Positions 1 through 6,768 of a stretch of 45,488 nt of DNA are shown here, in pieces. The stretch is from Terrabacter sp. 28. Lineage in GTDB: Bacteria > Actinomycetota > Actinomycetes > Actinomycetales > Dermatophilaceae. Both the position numbers and the translations under genes were made by a program. The stretch spans positions 1 to 45,488 of the forward strand of contig JYOE01000009.1 of assembly GCA_000955875.1 (NCBI GenBank), given 5' to 3'. Position 1 is the first letter of the stretch. Every line of letters begins with the position of its first letter. A model generated the notes under the pieces. The model saw nothing but the letters and a program-made list of their open reading frames with translations. It had not been told where the DNA came from and searched no databases.

Positions 1-1094
1 GGTTCACGCTCCAGGACGCAGCCTCGGGCGCGACGCCCAAGCTGTCGCAGGCATACCGCGTGCTCGACCTTCCGGCTGGCGAGCGGCTCTACAAGATCTT
101 CGGCTACCTCGGCCGGTTCCTGCTGCTGTCCACCTCTGCCGGCATCCGTGTCTGTGCAGTGGATGCCAACGCGGACCTGACGATGGGTCAGGTCACGGTG
201 CCTGCCGCCACGACTGGACGGCTCAACTCGTTCCACGCCGACTCGTCGTTCGTCTACATCGGTGGGGCGGATGTGCCCACCGCCGGAACGTCAGGTGGAG
301 GCAACCTGAAGGGCTGGGGGACTTCGGCTGGGTTCGTCCGGCTCAACCTCGGTGAGCCGATCGGCGACAGCAACGACCTGCGGTTCGCCTGGGCGATGGA
401 CATTCGCACCAGCGTCAACGGCACGGTCACCTCGTCGGCCCGCTACTCGGACGGACGGGCGATCCTCGCGGTCGCCAACTCCGGCATCTGGATCGCAGAC
501 CCGAACAACAAGGAAGCCACCGGCTACCTCGCAATGGGCAAGGTCCGCTACTCGACCTTCGCGCCCAAGGTGTTCCGCTCCATCGAGCTCGCCGGCAACC
601 TGCCCGGCAACACGTCGCTACAGGTGCAGCTCCTCAACGAGGTGGATGCTCCCGGCTTCACGATGTCGATGGACTCCACGACAGGCCTGTTTGACACGAT
701 CGGTCTCGATCTCACCCAGTCGTTCAAGTTCGTCCGGCCGGTCCTCACCTTCACGGCGTCCGGCTCCGTCGGCCCGACGCTGACTCAGGTGCAGCTCCAG
801 TCACTGCCCACGCCGAAGCGGCTGCGTCAGGTGCGCTACCCGCTCAAGTGCGAGGACCTCGAAGAGGATGCTCGCGGTGTGGCCTACGGTCACGTCGGCT
901 TCGCATGGGAGCGGCTCGCCAAGCTGGAGGAACTGGAGGAGGCCGGCCTGCCGGTCTCTGTCATCGACCGCAGGAACGACGAGTCGTTCTCCGCGATGAT
1001 CGACGAGATCCAGTACATGGGCACGACGGCGCCAGACCGGAAGAACAAGAACTTCTCCGGCGTGATCCTGCTGACGCTGACCAAGCTGTCTTAG
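1..1094 (+). CDS. Tail protein, C-terminal part (continues from 44615)
   Basis: The reading frame is open from base 3 and ends at TAG 1092-1094. Joined to the gene that leaves the right edge (874 bases from 44615, one base left over), the two parts give 1968 bases, 655 residues, without a frame break, so this is the C-terminal 363 residues of one protein. The sequence is rich in short beta-strand-like segments with repeated Trp/Tyr/Gly turns (for example RFAWAMDIRT, ANSGIWIADPNNK), as in beta-propeller tail proteins. The C-terminal 100 residues contain an acidic helix followed by FSAMIDEIQYMG. It is the last gene of the virion operon and precedes a peptidoglycan-binding protein. A tail nozzle, hub or minor tail role is inferred from position and composition, not from a recognised catalytic motif. 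Confidence 0.75.
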   Translation, partial: FTLQDAASGATPKLSQAYRVLDLPAGERLYKIFGYLGRFLLLSTSAGIRVCAVDANADLTMGQVTVPAATTGRLNSFHADSSFVYIGGADVPTAGTSGGGNLKGWGTSAGFVRLNLGEPIGDSNDLRFAWAMDIRTSVNGTVTSSARYSDGRAILAVANSGIWIADPNNKEATGYLAMGKVRYSTFAPKVFRSIELAGNLPGNTSLQVQLLNEVDAPGFTMSMDSTTGLFDTIGLDLTQSFKFVRPVLTFTASGSVGPTLTQVQLQSLPTPKRLRQVRYPLKCEDLEEDARGVAYGHVGFAWERLAKLEELEEAGLPVSVIDRRNDESFSAMIDEIQYMGTTAPDRKNKNFSGVILLTLTKLS

Positions 1095-1432
1095 TCGTGC
1101 ATGGCTGCCCGGTGGGCGATGTCCGCCTCATCGGGCTGGATGTCTGAAGGGTCGCCGGCCAGCGCAGCGCGGATCGCGTCATACGTGAAGCCGAACTCGT
1201 CATTCACCACGGCCTCGACTCGCGCCACCTTGGCTTCAAGCATCCGCATGTAGACAAGGTCCATCCGCACCGTGGTGCGGAGGTTCTCAATCTCGGCCCG
1301 TAGTTCGGCCTGCTCGGCGTCCGCCACGGCCATGACGGCACGCGCTTCCTTCTGGATCTGCGGGCGCTCGGCGGCTATCCCTGACGCGAGTTCTATCGCC
1401 GTGGCGTAGCGCTGCAACCGTTCATCGCTCAT
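1091..1432 (-). CDS. Hypothetical coiled-coil protein
   Basis: A 113-residue protein starting MSDERLQRY. The in-frame ATG at 1438 is an alternative; longer upstream starts would run into the divergent gene at 1461. The middle (about residues 30-75) is a charged helix with heptad character (AEQAELRAEIENLRTTV), so a coiled coil is likely; the end is acidic. It is convergent with the tail gene, overlapping its stop by 4 bases, and divergent from the peptidoglycan-binding gene. No ribosome binding site precedes either ATG. A TATGAT box lies 7 bases upstream of the ATG at 1432, so a leaderless transcript is plausible. Function not recognised. Confidence 0.6.
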   Translation of the reverse strand: MSDERLQRYATAIELASGIAAERPQIQKEARAVMAVADAEQAELRAEIENLRTTVRMDLVYMRMLEAKVARVEAVVNDEFGFTYDAIRAALAGDPSDIQPDEADIAHRAAMHD

Positions 1433-1446
1433 GCCCATATCATAAC
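1433..1446 (-). promoter_or_regulatory. Phage motif copy (GTTATGATATGGGC), possible leaderless promoter
   Basis: Reverse-strand match to the phage-wide motif GTTATGTTGTGTGG. The embedded TATGAT sits 7 bases before the ATG at 1432, the spacing expected for a -10 box of a leaderless mRNA. Confidence 0.45.
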
Positions 1447-1460
1447 ACGCGGAGGGGCAT

Positions 1461-1877
1461 ATGCCAGTCCCCAAGTGGTACACCCGTCCGCTCGTCTCAG
1501 GCGAGCGTGGCCGTGATGTCGATGTGGTGCAGCGGAAGCTGGGTGCATATGGCGGCATCTATGACGACGCCACGCAGGCGCATGTCCGCGGCTTCCAGGT
1601 TGCGTGCGGTCTCGTTGTGGATGGCATCGTTGGGCCGGTCACTGCCGGCGCACTGGGGGAAGCAGCAGACCACGCCCTCACACCCGAGTGGTTCACTCGC
1701 CCACTTGAGGTGGGATCACAGGGTGAGGACGTGGCCGCGTTGCAGGTGAGCCTCGGGCTTGACCCGAGTGCGTACTTCGATGATGCCACCCGTCGAGCGG
1801 TGCTCAGGTTCCAGTCAGCCAACAACATGAAACTCACAGGTGCCGTAAATCGGGCATTTGCGTTAGCCCTTCCCTAG
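1461..1877 (+). CDS. Peptidoglycan-binding protein, two tandem PG_binding_1-like domains
   Basis: A 138-residue protein built almost wholly from two copies of a peptidoglycan-binding-1 type repeat (about residues 12-68 and 78-136). Each has the family pattern of a Gly-x-x-Val-x-x-Leu-Gln start, a central FDDATxxAVxxFQ element (YDDATQAHVRGFQ; FDDATRRAVLRFQ) and a Val-Asp-Gly-x-Val-Gly or similar turn. There is no catalytic domain, signal peptide or membrane segment, so it should bind cell wall without cleaving it. The start is supported by GGAGGGG 5-8 bases before ATG 1461. It is the last rightward gene before a strong terminator and follows the tail genes, so a role as a wall-binding virion protein or lysis accessory is plausible. 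The family assignment is solid; the role is inferred. Confidence 0.8.
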   Translation: MPVPKWYTRPLVSGERGRDVDVVQRKLGAYGGIYDDATQAHVRGFQVACGLVVDGIVGPVTAGALGEAADHALTPEWFTRPLEVGSQGEDVAALQVSLGLDPSAYFDDATRRAVLRFQSANNMKLTGAVNRAFALALP

Positions 1878-1890
1878 CCATGCGCTAGGG
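1872..1890 (+). terminator. Small hairpin after the peptidoglycan-binding gene
   Basis: CCCTAGC / GCTAGGG, 7 bp with a 5-base loop, begins at the stop codon of the gene ending at 1877. No T run follows, so it is at best a helper of the stronger terminator downstream. Confidence 0.4.
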
Positions 1891-1938
1891 TTACGGAAGG
1901 TGGAGGGCAGGTTTACTCACCTTTCCCTGTTCCTCCAT

Positions 1939-1977
1939 GCAGCCCCCGGTTCACGCCGGGGGCTGCTTCCTTTTTTG
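1939..1977 (+). terminator. Strong rho-independent terminator
   Basis: Perfect 11-bp stem GCAGCCCCCGG / CCGGGGGCTGC, loop TTCACG, followed by TTCCTTTTTT. It ends the rightward virion and lysis operon. The 3' end of the leftward gene at 1951 overlaps it. Confidence 0.9.
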
Positions 1978-2193
1978 CCTCCTCTTCTCCGCCTCGATGT
2001 CCTCCAGGGACCACACCTTGACCTTGGGCGTGGTGGTGTTGAGACGCTCCCCGATCTTGAGCATCTGCTCGAGGGGAGCCGCGTGTTCCGAGCAGAGCTC
2101 CACGCCCACAGTGGCCCCGTCGAAGCCGACGCGGTAGATCTTCACCTTCCGGCGCTTGTTCTTGCACACGTCGCAGACGTTCTTGATCTTCAT
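1951..2193 (-). CDS. Small zinc-finger protein
   Basis: An 80-residue protein starting MKIKNVCDVCKNK. GTG codons 9-15 bases upstream are alternative starts. CDVC near the N-terminus and LCSEHAAP around residue 40 form a C-x2-C ... C-x2-H set that could bind one zinc. The layout (CDVC, basic strand, VELCSEHAAPLEQML) resembles short actinophage proteins sometimes found near Lsr2-like genes, but no Lsr2 dimerisation region is seen. The C-terminus is highly basic. It is the most downstream gene of the leftward lysogeny region and its 3' end overlaps the terminator of the opposing operon. Function unknown; nucleic-acid binding is a guess from charge and cysteines. Confidence 0.65.
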   Translation of the reverse strand: MKIKNVCDVCKNKRRKVKIYRVGFDGATVGVELCSEHAAPLEQMLKIGERLNTTTPKVKVWSLEDIEAEKRRQKRKQPPA

Positions 2194-2202
2194 GATGCGG
2201 GC

Positions 2203-2216
2203 CACCACAGCATAAT
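2203..2216 (-). promoter_or_regulatory. Phage motif copy (ATTATGCTGTGGTG)
   Basis: Reverse-strand match to the phage-wide motif, 10 bases before ATG 2193. It contains a TATGCT box that could serve as a -10 for the zinc-finger gene. A weaker relative, GTGATGCTATGCCA, lies at 2274-2287 on the same strand. Confidence 0.45.
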
Positions 2217-2283
2217 AGCCCGTTTGAGGCCCCTGCGTGGCGTTCTGCGGGGCGTTTGTGTTATCCGGGTGTCTGGCATAGCA

Positions 2284-2430
2284 TCACACCTCCCGCGCCG
2301 CGAGAGCGGCGTTTACGAGTACCACCTGTCGGAGGCTGTTGGGGCTCGGCTCACAGAGCCAGCCCTGAGACCCGAGATGCTCGTTCTCGGGATCGACCGG
2401 ACGGGAGCAGTTCAGGCACTCGACCGTCAT
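2284..2430 (-). CDS. Tiny zinc-ribbon protein
   Basis: A 48-residue protein starting MTVECLNCSRPVDPENEHLG. Its ATG overlaps the stop of the upstream gene (ATGA at 2427-2430), a strong sign of translational coupling. CLNC at residues 5-8 and a later Cys (WLCEP) give an incomplete zinc-ribbon pattern. It is the fifth gene of the leftward operon that starts at 4139. Function unknown. Confidence 0.6.
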   Translation of the reverse strand: MTVECLNCSRPVDPENEHLGSQGWLCEPSPNSLRQVVLVNAALAAREV

Positions 2431-2717
2431 GACTGCCAGTCCTCGTCGCAGTCCGGGTGGTCGGCGTAGACGCTGGCAAGGTCCAGCAGGTCCGGACAGT
2501 CGCCCTCGTCGAGGTCGGTTCCACAGTGCGCGCAGAAGGGGATGTCGTCCATCCCGGCGTGATCCTCATGCCTGACCACTTCGATCACAGAGTGGCGCGC
2601 CACGATGCGGCGCTTGGCTTTGCACTCACGATCGAGCCGGGACTGCATGGCCCGGTCATGTGTGCCGAAGTGCTCGTCCTCGGCGATGCGGGCTAGGAGG
2701 AACTCGGTCAGCGTCAT
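2427..2717 (-). CDS. DUF6221-like protein
   Basis: A 96-residue protein starting MTLTEFLLARIAEDE. The N-terminal signature (Leu-x-x-Phe-Leu-x-Ala-Arg-Ile-x-Glu-Asp-Glu), the later basic stretch AKRRIVARH and a length near 100 match the DUF6221 family, common and uncharacterised in actinobacteria and their phages. CAHCG and a DCPDLLDLA segment near the end could bind metal. The start codon shares one base with the stop of the upstream gene, as expected inside an operon. Biochemical function unknown. Confidence 0.75.
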   Translation of the reverse strand: MTLTEFLLARIAEDEHFGTHDRAMQSRLDRECKAKRRIVARHSVIEVVRHEDHAGMDDIPFCAHCGTDLDEGDCPDLLDLASVYADHPDCDEDWQS

Positions 2718-2920
2718 CAGACCGCCACCCCCAACGCCTCGGCTGCCGCGGCGACCAGTGCGCGGGACAGCTTGACCGCTTGCCCGGGGGTCAACGTCAG
2801 GCAGACGCACCCACGCAGGGCACTCTCCACCTGGAGCGCCTCCAGCTCCACGTTGTCGCCGTCCCGGGTGATCCAGACGTCACCACCCTCGGTCTCGATC
2901 AGTTCCAGTGCTGCCTTCAT
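2717..2920 (-). CDS. Hypothetical protein next to integrase
   Basis: A 67-residue protein, MKAALELIETEGGDVWITRDGDNVELEALQ. It overlaps the integrase stop by 4 bases (ATGA) and is preceded by an AGAAAGGTGAGCGA ribosome binding site inside the integrase 3' end. The first half looks like a small beta sheet with acidic turns, the second an amphipathic Ala/Leu-rich helix. An excisionase-like role would fit the position, but no winged-helix signature is visible, so none is assigned. Confidence 0.65.
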   Translation of the reverse strand: MKAALELIETEGGDVWITRDGDNVELEALQVESALRGCVCLTLTPGQAVKLSRALVAAAAEALGVAV

Positions 2921-3939
2921 TCGCTCACCTTTCTCAGTGGCGTGACATTCCCCGTCTCCGGCAGGAACCTCACGCCTTTCATCGTGCGATTGCGTTTCTG
3001 TCGGTCGGCCTCGAGTCCGATGTAGTGCTGGGTGATCGTGACCGACGAGTGGTGCAGCGCCGCCATCACCTGGCGGAGCGCATCGTCACGGGCCATCGGG
3101 TCACCGATGCGCCCTTCAACCAGGGCGTCGAACATGGCTCGAGCCCCCGAGCGGCGGAGGGTATGTACCCCTTCGCCGGCCTTCTTGCCGTCCTCGGTGA
3201 GGATCGGGTAGCCAGTCGCGTTGAGGATCGACTGGACGTGATCGAACGGACGTAACACCATCCGGTCGGGCTGGTAGTTGCCGCTCTCCGGTCGGTCGAG
3301 CCAGCCGGGGAAGCGACGGTGGGCCGGGACGAGGTAGTCCTCCCGACGCAGTGGCCGGCCGATGTCCTCGGCATAGGCGATGAACCAGCGACGGAGCTCC
3401 TGGTCGAGCTCCCACGGAATCGGCATCTCGTCGATGTCGTTCGTCTTGTGGATCACCACGTCCACCTCCCCCTCGTCGAGCCGGACGTCGCCGACCTTGA
3501 GGGTGCGGATCTCTCCGCCACGGAGGAAGAGGAACAGGCCCAGCGCGAGGATGATCCTGCGGTCGGGTCGCTCGGCTGCATCGAGCAGCCGCTGGAAGTC
3601 CGTCACCGGGATGCGGAGCTTCGCCTTCCGCGGGACCGGGATCATGCGCGTCGTGCCGGTGAAGGAGTTCGACACCAGCCGATGCGCGGTCAGCCACTTG
3701 GAAAACGCGGACAGTTGGCTCATCCGGCTGTTGACGGTGGCCGGCTTCTTGCCTGCGGTCAGCATGTAGGACTGGAACCGCTCCGCGTGGCGCGGCTCGA
3801 GCGACCGCGTCTGAATGTTGCCGACGACCGCGAGGAACTGGCGCAGGCTCTGCTCCGAGGCCAGGGCCGTGCCCTTCCTGAAGGCGGTCCGCCTGTATGT
3901 GCAGTAGTCGTCCACGGCGTCTGAGAGGAGCTTGCTCAT
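2917..3939 (-). CDS. int: Tyrosine recombinase (phage integrase)
   Basis: A 340-residue site-specific recombinase, full length for the family. An N-terminal SAM-like core-binding domain covers about residues 5-100 and the catalytic domain about 110-320. The active-site set is visible: Arg140 (FLFLRGGEIRTL), Lys165 (VIHKTND), His259-x-x-Arg262 (HTLRRSG), His296/297 (LHHSSVTIT) and nucleophile Tyr306 (QHYIGL). It would insert phage DNA at a bacterial attachment site through a covalent Tyr-DNA intermediate, and with an excision factor release it. Its start overlaps the stop of the 67-aa gene upstream. The nearby HTH gene and operator-like sites mark this as the lysogeny module. No attP core could be identified without the host sequence. 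Confidence 0.95.
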   Translation of the reverse strand: MSKLLSDAVDDYCTYRRTAFRKGTALASEQSLRQFLAVVGNIQTRSLEPRHAERFQSYMLTAGKKPATVNSRMSQLSAFSKWLTAHRLVSNSFTGTTRMIPVPRKAKLRIPVTDFQRLLDAAERPDRRIILALGLFLFLRGGEIRTLKVGDVRLDEGEVDVVIHKTNDIDEMPIPWELDQELRRWFIAYAEDIGRPLRREDYLVPAHRRFPGWLDRPESGNYQPDRMVLRPFDHVQSILNATGYPILTEDGKKAGEGVHTLRRSGARAMFDALVEGRIGDPMARDDALRQVMAALHHSSVTITQHYIGLEADRQKRNRTMKGVRFLPETGNVTPLRKVSE

Positions 3940-4139
3940 TCCCAGATCCCGACCTCGTCGAACGAGCCGTCCTTGTGGAAGTAGAACTCGGCAACGAAGC
4001 CGGTGTAGCCGGTGACGTTGGCACCCTTCTTCGCCTCGAGGATGAGCTCCTCCCCCGGGGCGTCTGCACGCACCGCCCGATGGAACCCGATGCCGAGGGT
4101 GTCGAACACCTCGGCCAGCCTCTCGATGTCAGTCTGCAC
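3936..4139 (-). CDS. Hypothetical protein, first gene of the integrase operon
   Basis: 67 residues, starting at GTG 4139 (MQTDIERLAEVFDTLG). A longer start at GTG 4148 was rejected because it lies inside the ribosome binding site AAAGGTGAG. The protein has an amphipathic N-terminal helix followed by a small beta region (ELILEAKKG ... FVAEFYFHKDGSFDEVGIWE). Its stop overlaps the integrase ATG. Promoter elements and three operator-like motifs lie just upstream. No known family was recognised; it could be a directionality or regulatory factor from its place only. Confidence 0.65.
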   Translation of the reverse strand: MQTDIERLAEVFDTLGIGFHRAVRADAPGEELILEAKKGANVTGYTGFVAEFYFHKDGSFDEVGIWE

Positions 4140-4153
4140 CGTTCTCACCTTTC

Positions 4154-4167
4154 GTCATGTTGTGGGA
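4154..4167 (+). promoter_or_regulatory. Phage motif copy (GTCATGTTGTGGGA)
   Basis: Forward match to the phage-wide motif, 15 bases before the start of the leftward gene at 4139, on the opposite strand to that gene. Confidence 0.5.
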
Positions 4168-4181
4168 TACGTCGTAGGTAC

Positions 4182-4195
4182 ACACATAGCATAAC
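4182..4195 (-). promoter_or_regulatory. Phage motif copy (GTTATGCTATGTGT)
   Basis: Reverse match overlapping the putative -10 (TATGCT) of the integrase operon promoter. A protein bound here would block that promoter. Confidence 0.55.
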
Positions 4196-4201
4196 CTACC
4201 T

Positions 4202-4215
4202 GCAATGTTGTGTGT
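4202..4215 (+). promoter_or_regulatory. Phage motif copy (GCAATGTTGTGTGT)
   Basis: Forward match overlapping the spacer and -35 side of the leftward promoter (TTGACA on the reverse strand is read partly from this element). Confidence 0.55.
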
Positions 4216-4338
4216 CAAGTCCTATGACGCAAGTCCCGATCGTATACCTCACCGGGGCTGACCTGCGACGATGCGCCCCCCAATCTTGGGGTGTACAGAT
4301 TCGTTGTGAGGTTGTGGTGGCTGTGCCACACTATTCAT

Positions 4339-4794
4339 ATGCCCAACAACACCAATCCACGCCGAGCTGGCGTCCAGCGGCTGGACTATCAGGAAGCTGA
4401 GCAGATGCTTCGATCGGGGGCAACACAACAGGAGGTTGCCGACCGATTCGGAGTCCGCCAAGCAGCAGTCTCCCTGGCGATCAGCCGGGGCAACATCAAG
4501 CACGACACCGGCTTCGAGCGCCGGCTGCCGTGGCACATGCACCGGGAGCACGTCAACCTCTCCATCCCCCGAAGCCTGCGACTGGCGATGCGAGTCCAGG
4601 CCGGCGAGGAGGACATGCCCGAGTACCTTCGCCGACAGGGCGAAGGGTTCATCCGAACCCTCGACGAGATGGACGCAGTGATCCACTACGAGCCGGAGGT
4701 TGCGCCCTACTTTTTCCGCGTGCCTCGACGGCACGGGATCGACCTGGGCCTGATCCGCGAGCCGGAAGCAGCGACTGAGTCTGAAGCTAGCTGA
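4339..4794 (+). CDS. HTH DNA-binding protein, candidate immunity repressor
   Basis: A 151-residue protein starting MPNNTNPRRAG; it alone occupies this rightward transcript, which ends at a strong terminator. Residues about 17-45 form a helix-turn-helix (LRSGATQQEVADRFGVRQAAVS). After it come an LPW element and a C-terminal VIHYEP ... VPRRHGIDLGLIREP segment. I recall this arrangement (HTH, Leu-Pro-Trp, His, then a Val-x-Tyr-x-Pro and GIDxxLIRxP end) from a conserved HTH family in many actinobacteriophages. Lying divergent to the integrase operon next to three operator-like motifs makes it the best candidate for the repressor that recognises them. The HTH is clear; the repressor role is inferred. 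Confidence 0.75.
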   Translation: MPNNTNPRRAGVQRLDYQEAEQMLRSGATQQEVADRFGVRQAAVSLAISRGNIKHDTGFERRLPWHMHREHVNLSIPRSLRLAMRVQAGEEDMPEYLRRQGEGFIRTLDEMDAVIHYEPEVAPYFFRVPRRHGIDLGLIREPEAATESEAS

Positions 4795-4846
4795 CCCCTC
4801 TACAGCTAAGTCACGAACTCAGCCACAACTACATATAACCAACAAG

Positions 4847-4888
4847 AACGGACAGCCCCTCAAAGGGCTGTCCGTTTCTTTGTGTTTT
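4847..4888 (+). terminator. Rho-independent terminator of the HTH gene
   Basis: 12-bp stem AACGGACAGCCC / GGGCTGTCCGTT with a 6-base loop, followed by TCTTTGTGTTTT. It separates the HTH gene from the early operon. Confidence 0.9.
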
Positions 4889-5274
4889 AACCAGTTGTGT
4901 TAGGGGAACCCCTTAAGGGGGTTCCCTATAACCAGTTAGTTGTTGTTTGTCGTTGTTGTCTCGCTGACGCTCGAAGTCTAACCGACCCTACCGACACCAC
5001 TTGCGCGTCGCCGTTCGTCGCAGTCGGAGCAGGCCCCCGTCAGGGGGGCTGTGCGCGCCCCCGCGAGGGGGGGTGTCAAGGGACCTTGGTCCCATACTCG
5101 CGGGTAGCCGTGGGTGCCCGTTTACGCACGGCTGGGGAACTTGGTAAGGATTTGTCCAAAGTGCTGCACCGCTGTCCCCTTGCCGTGGTACGGTCTCCCT
5201 GTTACGTTAAGCAACAGCGCGACTTACACAACATCACAGGGGGTTCAACCCCCAATGTTAGGGGAGACAAAAAG
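4889..5274 (+). other. Gene-free, hairpin-rich leader of the early operon
   Basis: Nearly 400 bp with no credible gene. Successive inverted repeats: TAGGGGAACCCC / GGGGGTTCCCTA (4901-4928, one bulge, flanked by direct repeats TAACCAGTT at 4888 and 4929); GCCCCC / GGGGGC (5033-5048); CCCCC / GGGGG (5058-5071); GGGACC / GGTCCC (5080-5093); GGGGGTT / AACCCCC (5239-5253) just before the ribosome binding site GGGGAG. A reverse motif copy (GTGATGTTGTGTAA) lies at 5224-5237. It could be a regulatory leader or a replication origin; the sequence does not decide. Confidence 0.6.
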
Positions 5275-5538
5275 GTGAGCAACATCGTCAAGGAGTGGCG
5301 GTTTCAGGTGGACCCCGGGGAAGGCATGGAGGCCCGCGAGGTTCGCTGGGACAAGGAGCTTGCCGAGCTCCAGTCCCAAGGCTTGACCATCGAAGGCGTG
5401 GGACCGGACGGCGACTACCCCGTCCGCTACGACTTCAACGAGGCCGGCGACTTGTCGTTCGACGAGTGGTGGAAGGGCAACCCTTCGACCCCGTGGTTCG
5501 AGGTCTACAACGTCGTCCCGCTGGAGGTGGAGAAGTGA
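5275..5538 (+). CDS. Hypothetical protein, first gene of the early operon
   Basis: 87 residues from GTG 5275 (MSNIVKEWRFQV). Ribosome binding site GGGGAG lies 8 bases upstream. The open frame extends further upstream to 4897, but that part crosses the hairpin cluster and has a composition unlike protein, so it is rejected. Many acidic and aromatic residues (FDEWWKGNPSTPWFEVYNVV). No family recognised. The stop overlaps the next start. Confidence 0.65.
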   Translation: MSNIVKEWRFQVDPGEGMEAREVRWDKELAELQSQGLTIEGVGPDGDYPVRYDFNEAGDLSFDEWWKGNPSTPWFEVYNVVPLEVEK

Positions 5539-5795
5539 GCGACCTCTACACCGACGCCGAGGTGCAGGCCGCGAAGAAGGCGGTTGAGGAGCATGGGGAG
5601 TGGTCGAAGAGGTGGGCGCCTGACGCGCCCCTGTGCATCGCCACAGACATCCTCCCCGTGGTTGCTCCCGCCATTGCGGCCAAGGCGCTGCGAGACTTCG
5701 CCGCCTCATTCGACACCTTCGACCATGACTACGACAACGCCTTCGTCGCAGCAGCGGCTGAGGAGCGGGCCGACGAGATCGAGGGGAAGTCATGA
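5535..5795 (+). CDS. Hypothetical alpha-helical protein
   Basis: 86 residues from GTG 5535, which overlaps the preceding stop (GTGA). Acidic and predicted mostly helical (AEVQAAKKAVEEHGEW, AAKALRDFAASFDTF), ending in AAAAEERADEIEGKS. Its stop overlaps the ATG of the Cas4/RecB-like nuclease, so the genes should be made together. No recognised family. Confidence 0.65.
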   Translation: MSDLYTDAEVQAAKKAVEEHGEWSKRWAPDAPLCIATDILPVVAPAIAAKALRDFAASFDTFDHDYDNAFVAAAAEERADEIEGKS

Positions 5796-6706
5796 CCGCC
5801 ACCGCAGAGAAGACCAAGATCCGCCTCCCCCAGCATCTCTCGCACAGTCAGTGCAGCAGCCTCCAGTTCTGCTCCTGGCGCTACGTCCTGGAGAAGGGGC
5901 TGCACGTCCCGCAGCAGCCGTCGTGGGCCACCGTGGGTGGCTCCGGCATCCACTACGCCACCGAGGTCTGGGACAACTGGACGCTGAACGGCGTATGGGA
6001 GACCGACCGCGGGCAGATCGAGAAGCTGTTCCACGACCAGTTCGACAAGGCGATCGCGGAGCGTGAGCAGCAGGAGCCCGACTTCCCCAAGGAGTCGTGG
6101 CGAGCCTCCGGCCGAGCCTCAAAGCAGTGGCCCAACAAGGAGGACGAGTCGTGGTGGAGGGCCGAAGGCCCTGCGATGGTCATGTCCTGGGTGACGTGGC
6201 GCACGAACAACTCCCAGTGGGAGATCGCCATGTTCGGCGACCAGCCGGGCATCGAGCTGGAGTGCAACCCGGTCATCGGCGGCCAGCCGGTGAAGCAGTT
6301 CATCGACCGGGCCTTCACGAACCCCGAGCAGACGGACATCCTGCTCGTGGACATCAAGTCGGGGCGTGCTCCCGACTCCCAGCAGCAGATCGGCTCGTAT
6401 GGCCTTGGCCTGCTCGAGACCTTCGGGGTGGAGGCCAGGTGGGGAAGTTATTGGCTTGCTCGCACGGGCGGGACGACCGCCTTCGAGGACATGCGGCTCT
6501 GGCCGCGTGAGCGCCTCGACGACATCTACCGCAAGGCCCAGCTCCAGCGAGAGCTCGGCCTGTTCCTGCCCAAGGAGTCCAACATGTGCTCCGGGTGCAG
6601 CGTCAAGGACGCTTGCTTCGCTGTGGGTGGGGTCAACTCCGACCTCTACCCCACGCCCTGGCAGATCGAAGTTGAGATCAAGTCTCCGCCCGTTCCGCTT
6701 GACTGA
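5792..6706 (+). CDS. Cas4/RecB-like PD-(D/E)XK exonuclease with Fe-S cysteines
   Basis: 304 residues. The nuclease core is visible as Asp172 (FIDRAF), the LLVDIKSG strand with Asp187 and Lys189 of the D-x-K element, and the following QQQIGSYGL helix with the Gln/Tyr of family motif IV. Four cysteines stand where Cas4 and AddB-type nucleases bind a [4Fe-4S] cluster: Cys21 (or 27) near the N-terminus and Cys266-x2-Cys269-x5-Cys275 at the C-terminus. Expected activity is exonucleolytic processing of DNA ends during phage recombination or replication. It sits with an ATPase, a resolvase-like nuclease and primase genes; there are no other cas genes, so a CRISPR role is unlikely. A motif copy follows the stop. 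Confidence 0.85.
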   Translation: MTATAEKTKIRLPQHLSHSQCSSLQFCSWRYVLEKGLHVPQQPSWATVGGSGIHYATEVWDNWTLNGVWETDRGQIEKLFHDQFDKAIAEREQQEPDFPKESWRASGRASKQWPNKEDESWWRAEGPAMVMSWVTWRTNNSQWEIAMFGDQPGIELECNPVIGGQPVKQFIDRAFTNPEQTDILLVDIKSGRAPDSQQQIGSYGLGLLETFGVEARWGSYWLARTGGTTAFEDMRLWPRERLDDIYRKAQLQRELGLFLPKESNMCSGCSVKDACFAVGGVNSDLYPTPWQIEVEIKSPPVPLD

Positions 6707-6708
6707 TT

Positions 6709-6722
6709 GCAATGTTGTGTGG
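6709..6722 (+). promoter_or_regulatory. Phage motif copy (GCAATGTTGTGTGG) in a promoter
   Basis: Forward match in the 62-bp gap. TTGACT at 6699-6704 is a good -35 and GACGAT at 6723-6728 a weak -10 (18-bp spacer), so the motif falls between the two boxes, like an operator. Confidence 0.55.
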
Positions 6723-6768
6723 GACGATCTATGCAACACAGGACAACAACCCAGAAAGGTGAACCATC

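Larger units (their letters stand above)
4149..4338. promoter_or_regulatory. Divergent control region between integrase operon and HTH gene
   Basis: 190 bp without a gene, clearly richer in A/T than its surroundings. Leftward, TTGACA at about 4212-4217 (reverse strand) and TATGCT at about 4187-4192 make a promoter with a 19-bp spacer. Three copies of the phage-wide motif lie at 4154, 4182 and 4202. Rightward, CTATTCAT runs straight into ATG 4339 with no ribosome binding site, so the HTH mRNA may be leaderless. The arrangement is that of a lysogeny switch; the assignment is inferred. Confidence 0.6.

Noticed and set aside
4149..4338. attP core next to the integrase gene
   Set aside because: A phage attachment core cannot be recognised without the host attB; no tRNA-like 3' end segment was found.
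4897..5274. Upstream extension of the 5275 gene as a 213-residue protein
   Set aside because: The extension crosses five hairpins, has odd composition (many Cys/Gly/Pro) and a good ribosome binding site supports the internal GTG 5275.
5792..6706. Cas4-like nuclease as part of a CRISPR system
   Set aside because: No repeat-spacer array and no cas1, cas2 or effector genes anywhere in the window; phage recombination nuclease is the simpler reading.
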